Notes under the pieces: model-generated | Database searches by the model: none | The model's input: the letters and a program-made list of their open reading frames with translations, nothing else | What the model was told of the DNA's origin: nothing | Made by a program: the position numbers and the translations under genes | Source of the DNA: Torreya grandis | Lineage: Eukaryota > Streptophyta > Pinopsida > Cupressales > Taxaceae | NCBI GenBank assembly: GCA_037957365.1 | Contig: JARHVA010000397.1 | Location: 4,465,001 to 4,529,000, forward strand | DNA: 64,000 bases | Direction of reading: 5' to 3' | Shown: positions 59,168-64,000 of the stretch, piece after piece | How the letters are laid out: every line of letters starts with the position of its first letter | Numbering within the stretch: position 1 is the stretch's first letter

Positions 59168-61706
59168 ATGGCATCCAATAGTGCATCAGGTTCACATTCA
59201 GTCAGTGGTAGCCAGTCAGCTCCTCCCCATGCTCGTATCGATGCATGGAAGTATGCTACGTGGGTTGGAATGTTTCAGACGGTTTCGATTTGCAATTTTT
59301 GTTCGAAGAGTATGTCAAGAAGCATCAATCGCATTAAGTACCATTTTCCATGCATTTCTTGTCATGATGTTACGCCTTGTCCCAATATCACTGAAGAGGC
59401 GAAACGAGAGATGATGGCAGAGCTTGCTTCATTGGATGAAAAGAAACTAGAGAGGACAAGGATGCAAGCAACCCTATCAGCGACCATTAGTGCCACATTA
59501 ATAGATGAAGAAGCAGCAACGATGATAGAGATTGTGGGCTCTAGCCATGGTCCACGCAAACGCCATGGCACATCCGCATCACCTTCATCTCAATTACACT
59601 TCTTTGTGCCTAGAGACACTCCTGGGGCACAACCTTCACTCCAAGCTACAGGATGGAACAAACAGGTGCATGCAAAAGCAGATAAAGCATGCGAAAATTT
59701 TTGGTACTTCAACAACCTTCGTTTTAATGTGGCAATGAACCCGTACTAGGAATATTTGGTTATAGCTTTGACAGTTGCCGAAAAAGGGTACAAGGCACCC
59801 TCTCCAAAAGACTTGAGTAGGAAGTTTCTCAAGAATGCAGTTGAAGACGCAAAGTTGATTGTCGAAGATCAGAAGAGGTTGTGGCATAAATTTGGATGCA
59901 CCATTCTTTTTGATGGATGGACAGATGGAAGGAACCGCACCCTAATCAACTTTCTGGCATCTTCAAATGGTGAGCTAGTATTTTTTAAGTCTATTGATGC
60001 ATCAAATAAAATTAAATATGTAGAAACTTTGAGTTTGATGCTAGAGGAGGTTGTCTTAGAGATGGGCATCAAGAATGTTGTCCAAATTATTACAGACAGT
60101 GCAGCAGCATATGTGGTGGCTGGGAGACTTCTTAGGGAGAGACATCCATCTCTCTTTTGGACACCTTGTGCGGCACATTGCCTTGACCTTCTTTTGGAGG
60201 ACATAGGCAAACTACATTGGATGAGACTAGTTGTCAAAGAAACCAAAGAAATAACTAAGTATATCTATAATCACCCTTGGGTTCTCAGCTTGATGAGAGA
60301 GCACACCAAGGAAAATGAGCTTGTTCGAGCAGGGGTCACCAGGTTTGCAATGAACTTTCTTACATTGCAAAGTATTTGTAGTTTGTTGACTCCTTTAAAG
60401 CAGATGTTTGTCTCTCAAGTATGGATGGAGTCATCTTATTCAAAGAAAGTTGGAGTGAAGGTTTCGAAGACAGTTTTCAGTGAGGCCTTCGAAACGAGAG
60501 CTACAAAGATTGTGAAGCTAACTTGAAATTGCAATTTAAATTTCAAGTTGTTTCCCTTGTTTTCAATTTTTTAAACTTAAAATTTTTCTTTTATAATTTA
60601 TCTATAAGTTTGTAACACTAATTTTAATTTGTTTGTAACTTTGTAGCTTTCGGAGCCTTTAATGAGGGTTTTGCGATTGGTGGCTGGAGAGCAAAATCCA
60701 ATGGGCTATATTCATGAGGCCATGGATAGGGCCAAAGAGGCAATGCAACATTATTATAGAGGGGATCGTGTTAGATTTGATCCTATTTGAGAGTTGATTG
60801 ATCGAAAGTGGAACAATCAACTCCACCAATCCATCCATGCAGCGGGTACTACCTTAACCCCAAGTTTTTCTACTTCAATAGCTTCACAGATGATAGTGAA
60901 GAGGTTATGAAAGGGCTCTCAACATGCATTGAGAGTATGACCCCTGAAGTTAATGTGAGGGACTTCATTATTAAAGAGCTGCAGAACTACAAGCAGGCAA
61001 AGGGAAGACTCTTTTCTTTAGCACTAGCCATCCGAGGGAAAGCCACGCAGTCACCAGGTAATACAAAATGAAGTCTTTACTTGTAGTTGTAGTTGTACCT
61101 TATTAATTACATATTTACAAATTTACAATTATTAATTTCTTACAAAGTTTTGAATATCTTGTTTGCAAGGTCATGGTGGGAAGATTGGGATAGAAATACT
61201 CCAAATCTTAAAAAGCTAACCTTCCGGATTTTATCTCAACGTTGTAGCACTTCTGGATGTGAGCACAATTGGAGTTGTTTGACTCCATTCACACGAAGAA
61301 ATGCAACAAGTTGAGTCAATAATAGCTCAATGACTTGGTGTTTGTGCAATACAACCTTCGACTTCGCACAAATAAATTGGAGAACGTATCGGAGAAGCCT
61401 ATTGATCTAGATGAGATTGATCCCTACATCGATTGGATTGCACAGAGAAGGCCCCCATGTTCACAAAGAAGATTGTTGATTTCAAGAGGCAAGCTATGGA
61501 GGGTGCAGCTGAAGGAGGAGAGATTGGATTGGAGGACATCCTGGAAGATAAGGCACAGGCACAGGCATAGGCACAGGTGGAGGTGGAGCCACAGAGGTAG
61601 GTGCAACCTTCTAGACAGAGCGAGGCGGGTTAGCCGAGTGGGAGGACTAGAGTTTCATAGCCTCCCTTATTTTTTCAGAGGGCAGGAGAGAGAAAATTAT
61701 AGATGA
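59168..61706 (+). pseudogene. hAT transposase (BED, DUF659, dimerisation domains), broken by stops
   Basis: From MASNSASGSHSVSGS (59168). BED-type zinc finger at about 59295-59375 (CNFCSK...RIKYHF...DVTPC). An in-frame TAG at 59747 is followed in the same frame by the DUF659 part: CTILFDGWTDGRNRTLINF at about 59900, then IITDSAAAYV and WTPCAAHCLDLLLEDIGK. A probable intron ends near 60650 (SEPLMRVLRLVAGEQNPMG). A TGA at about 60788 stands where relatives have Trp. Then AAGYYLNPKF, a likely intron (61056-61170), and the C-terminal hAT dimerisation region (WWEDWDRNTPNLKKL; CEHNWS). A frameshift follows before LNDLVFVQYNLRLR and PIDLDEIDPYIDW. The product would bind the TIRs; these breaks make the copy non-autonomous. 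Confidence 0.92.
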
Positions 61707-62020
61707 TTGTAATTTGTACTTGTAGTCTTGTAGATTCTTGTATAAGACTATAAGTCTATTTGTACTTTGAGACTTTGTTGTATTCGCATGACTATGAGAT
61801 TTTGTACATTCTATGTATTCAAATCTACTAGAAAATACTTTCCCTATGTTTTACAGACTCATTGCATCGATTTTGTTTCTATAATTTCTAAAAAAATAAT
61901 GTTATTTTTAAAAAATCAAGTATTTTTTGCCTTTACTGGTTATTGTTGGTTATTCAATCGAGTGGGTCGAATAACCACCAATTACCCATTTTGGGCCCTC
62001 AACAAGTACTCGCCCCAAAC

Positions 62021-62036
62021 GGTTATTCCATCTATG
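62021..62036 (-). repeat. hAT right terminal inverted repeat
   Basis: GGTTATTCCATCTATG, inverse of 58139-58154 with one mismatch. Confidence 0.93.
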
Positions 62037-62044
62037 CAATTAGC
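62037..62044 (+). repeat. hAT target-site duplication, right (8 bp)
   Basis: caattagc, identical to 58131-58138. Confidence 0.95.
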
Positions 62045-62250
62045 TATGTAGTGATATGGAGTGATTTTCTCCTCATTGTTGAAACGACATACTGAAAATC
62101 ACTCATGTTGTTGAATCCAAGTATCCAATATATAAAAATCAATCATTCCTACAAACTATGGAATTTTATTAACTTGAACTTAAAAGGGTTTTGACCATTG
62201 AAAGCAGACCTGATTAAGTTTTATGACTTTGCAGAAGTGGCCTACTGAAA
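62045..62250. other. Short interval between hAT and gypsy pol
   Basis: No gene recognised apart from the short minus-strand frame continuing from the other side of the hAT insertion. Confidence 0.35.
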
Positions 62251-64000
62251 TAATTTGCTAAATGGTCATAGCATGTCTGTCTCTAAAGCACAGATTTGAT
62301 CATTTCATAAAGAGGTTGAGCAAATTGGAATCGGTTGCATCTGTTCAGGCAAGCTACTCGATAGTCTTCATCGTCCAAGACATGCTTCAGAGAGATGTGT
62401 AATGAAGGTAACTCGACCTCAATGGGAAGAATAGCTTCAGTGCCATAAACGAGTATGGAGTGGCTCTTGTTGGAGTGCGATGATTGGTATGGTTTGCAAA
62501 ATATCTAAAGGTGTCAACGCGGCCTGCATCATTGACAATCTTTTTAAGGATGTTGACAATGGTTTTGTTTGATGCTTCGGCCTGGCTGTTACCTTGAGGG
62601 TAATATGTCGTGGAAGTGTTGTTTGATTTTGTACTCGGCACATCGCTTTTCGACATCCTTGTTCTTGAATGATCTGCGATTCTCAGATATAATGTTGGAA
62701 GGGATACTGTAGTAGCAAATGAGATGGTTAAAGATGAATTTGAAAATTTGCTTTCCAATCATGTAAATGGGGGTATAGCTTCAACCCACTTAGTGAAATA
62801 TTCTATGGCAGTAAGGATATGTTTATGGCCGTCAGATGAGGTGGGGTTTATCTTCCCAATAAGGTCAAGGTCCCATTAGCAAATGGCCATGGTGTCAACA
62901 TTGATTTCAGAGTCTTGGCTAGGGCATGTATCAAATTAGCATGTCGTTGAGATTTATAGCATCTCTTGACATATGTAGTTGGATTTGCATCCATCGTTGG
63001 CCAATAATAACCAGTACACATGAGCTTTTTGGACAGGACGGCTCCGCTGGTGTGGGCTCCACATACCCCTTCATGAACTTCCTGTAACACTGGTATAGAT
63101 TCTGCCGAAGGTAAACAACGAAGCAAAGTTCCATCGAAACTGCGACGGTATAGCGTTGGTCTGAGTAAGGTATAACATTGGGCATTGTGGATGAAAGCTT
63201 TGGTTTGTTTGCAAGATAAGTCTAGTGGTAGGATTTGATCATGAAGATAGGCATATAGGTCTAAATACCAAGTAGAGCTAGGACCAACAATATCGCAGAT
63301 CATTGCAACGGTGGGTGGTTCATGAGCTGGCACTAGCAGATTTTCAATGAGAAATTGGTAGTCTTTTGTCGTGTCTGTATGTCAAATGAGCGATCCAATG
63401 GTAGCCATGGCATCTATTGTTTTGTTACTTGCCCTTGGTATATGTTCAAACTGGATGTCGACAATATATTGTTTGAGAGTGTCAATCATGACCTTATATG
63501 GAACCAGCTTGTCGTCTTTGGTCTAAAAGTGGTCTGTAATCTGATTGATGATTAATTGAGAATCGCCATAAACCTTTAGATGACATATGTTCCATTGTAC
63601 TGCCTGTCGAAGCCCTGCGATGAGTGTTTCATACTCGGCCATGTTATTGGTACAAGGAAAGTTGATTGTGAATGACTTAGGGATTAGATCCCCCCTGTGG
63701 AGTGATAACCAAAAGGCCTGCCCCCGATCCATGTGTTGTGAATGAACCATCAAAATACAACTTTCAGTGCTACTCCTTAAGAGGTGTTTGAATGATGGTT
63801 ATGATGGATTCGTCGAGAAATTGAAATGTAAGTGGCTTTGTGTCTGCAAGGGGTGCTTCAGCAAGCTGATTTGCAAGAACTTGTCCCTTGATGGCTTTCT
63901 AGTTCACATATTTTATCTCAAACTCACTGAGAAGCATGATCCATTTGGCCATGTGGCTTTGTAGCGTTGTTTTAGATAGTAGATACTTGAGCGGATCTAC
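62251..64000 (-). pseudogene. Ty3/gypsy pol: RNase H, second RNase H, integrase (partial, broken)
   Basis: Read from 64000 downward: the end of the RT-linked RNase H (DPLKYLLSK, MLLSEFEIKYV, GQVLANQLAEAPL). Then a second RNase H with FDGSFTTHGSGAG near 63740, CTNNMAEYETLIAGL and VYGDSQLIINQI at 63530-63650, the three acidic positions present. Then the integrase zinc region (EVHEGVCGAHTSG ... YVKRC, where the last Cys is Ser), a shifted DLDLIGKI at about 62855, HILTAIEYFTKWVEAI, a damaged DDE core and YGTEAILPIEVELPSL near 62430. Two RNase H domains before integrase are characteristic of the Tat branch of plant gypsy elements. Several frameshifts and stops. The element continues beyond the right edge. 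Confidence 0.9.

Larger units (their letters stand above)
58139..62036 (+). mobile_element. Complete hAT-superfamily DNA transposon (3898 bp)
   Basis: Terminal inverted repeats CATAGATGCAATAACC (58139-58154) and its inverse at 62021-62036 differ at one of 16 bases. They start with CA and are flanked by a perfect 8-bp duplication, the hallmarks of hAT. Inside, on the plus strand, lie BED zinc finger, DUF659 and hAT dimerisation domains in normal order. Subterminal GC-rich motifs (gccggttggttgggtac; aaccggtgagtaaccg) are likely transposase binding sites. Confidence 0.95.

Noticed and set aside
59869..60246. 125-codon minus-strand frame
   Set aside because: Antisense shadow of the DUF659 part of the hAT transposase.
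61335..61706. 123-codon frame considered as a separate gene
   Set aside because: Its first 40 or so residues (LNDLVFVQYNLRLR equivalent region, PIDLDEIDPY) are the end of the hAT transposase after a frameshift; the remainder is low-complexity Arg/His from repeated 'caggca' units.

Overview
The window reads as a stretch of repeat-rich nuclear DNA from a land plant with a large genome. Nearly everything recognisable is a plant-type transposable element: Ty1/copia, Ty3/gypsy with two RNase H domains, L1-type LINEs whose ORF1 has a DUF4283/CCHC layout, hAT, a MITE and a LARD-like giant. The only cellular gene piece is a plant-like last exon of pyrrolidone-carboxylate (pyroglutamyl) peptidase. Long AT-rich spacers and heavily mutated elements would fit a gymnosperm, but that is inference. 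No tRNA, rRNA, CRISPR or bacterial-style operon was seen.

Layout. 1-1.7 kb: minus-strand relic of copia gag and integrase. 1.7-5.4 kb: no recognisable gene. 5.4-13.2 kb: copy 1 of a duplicated host segment carrying an old LINE ('LINE-A'). That LINE is itself interrupted by a young 1.8-kb element (7703-9507) with an exact 18-bp target-site duplication, which encodes only an intact 535-aa LINE ORF1 protein. 13.3-21.2 kb: a nearly full-length but decayed L1-type LINE ('LINE-B': ORF1, endonuclease, RT, zf-RVT, RNase H, AAT tail). It holds a hairpin MITE and, in its 3' UTR, a 5'-truncated second copy of the ORF1-only element, again with an 18-bp TSD. 22.4-38.4 kb: a roughly 16-kb LARD-like element with two roughly 6-kb LTRs around a 4.1-kb non-coding interior. 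Its LTRs carry three inverted-repeat (foldback) structures at or beside dinucleotide microsatellites, each present in only one of the two LTRs. 39.8-48.9 kb: a non-autonomous copia-like element with 3.3-kb LTRs, PBS and PPT, coding for gag only. 50.2-57.8 kb: copies 2 and 3 of the duplicated host segment, with a decayed and an intact-looking peptidase exon and a second LINE-A copy. 58.1-62.0 kb: a complete hAT element with 16-bp TIRs and a perfect 8-bp TSD, its transposase broken by stops. 62.3-64 kb: minus-strand Ty3/gypsy pol (RNase H, second RNase H, integrase), running off the right edge.

How it fits together. The window is a nest of insertions. The LINE-A insertion is older than the duplication of its flanks. 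The ORF1-only element landed in only one LINE-A copy, so it is younger. The same ORF1-only family also landed in LINE-B. Its 3' end resembles that of LINE-B, as expected for a parasite using LINE enzymes in trans. The most promising points are this ORF1-only (half-LINE) family and the microsatellite-linked foldbacks in the LARD LTRs.
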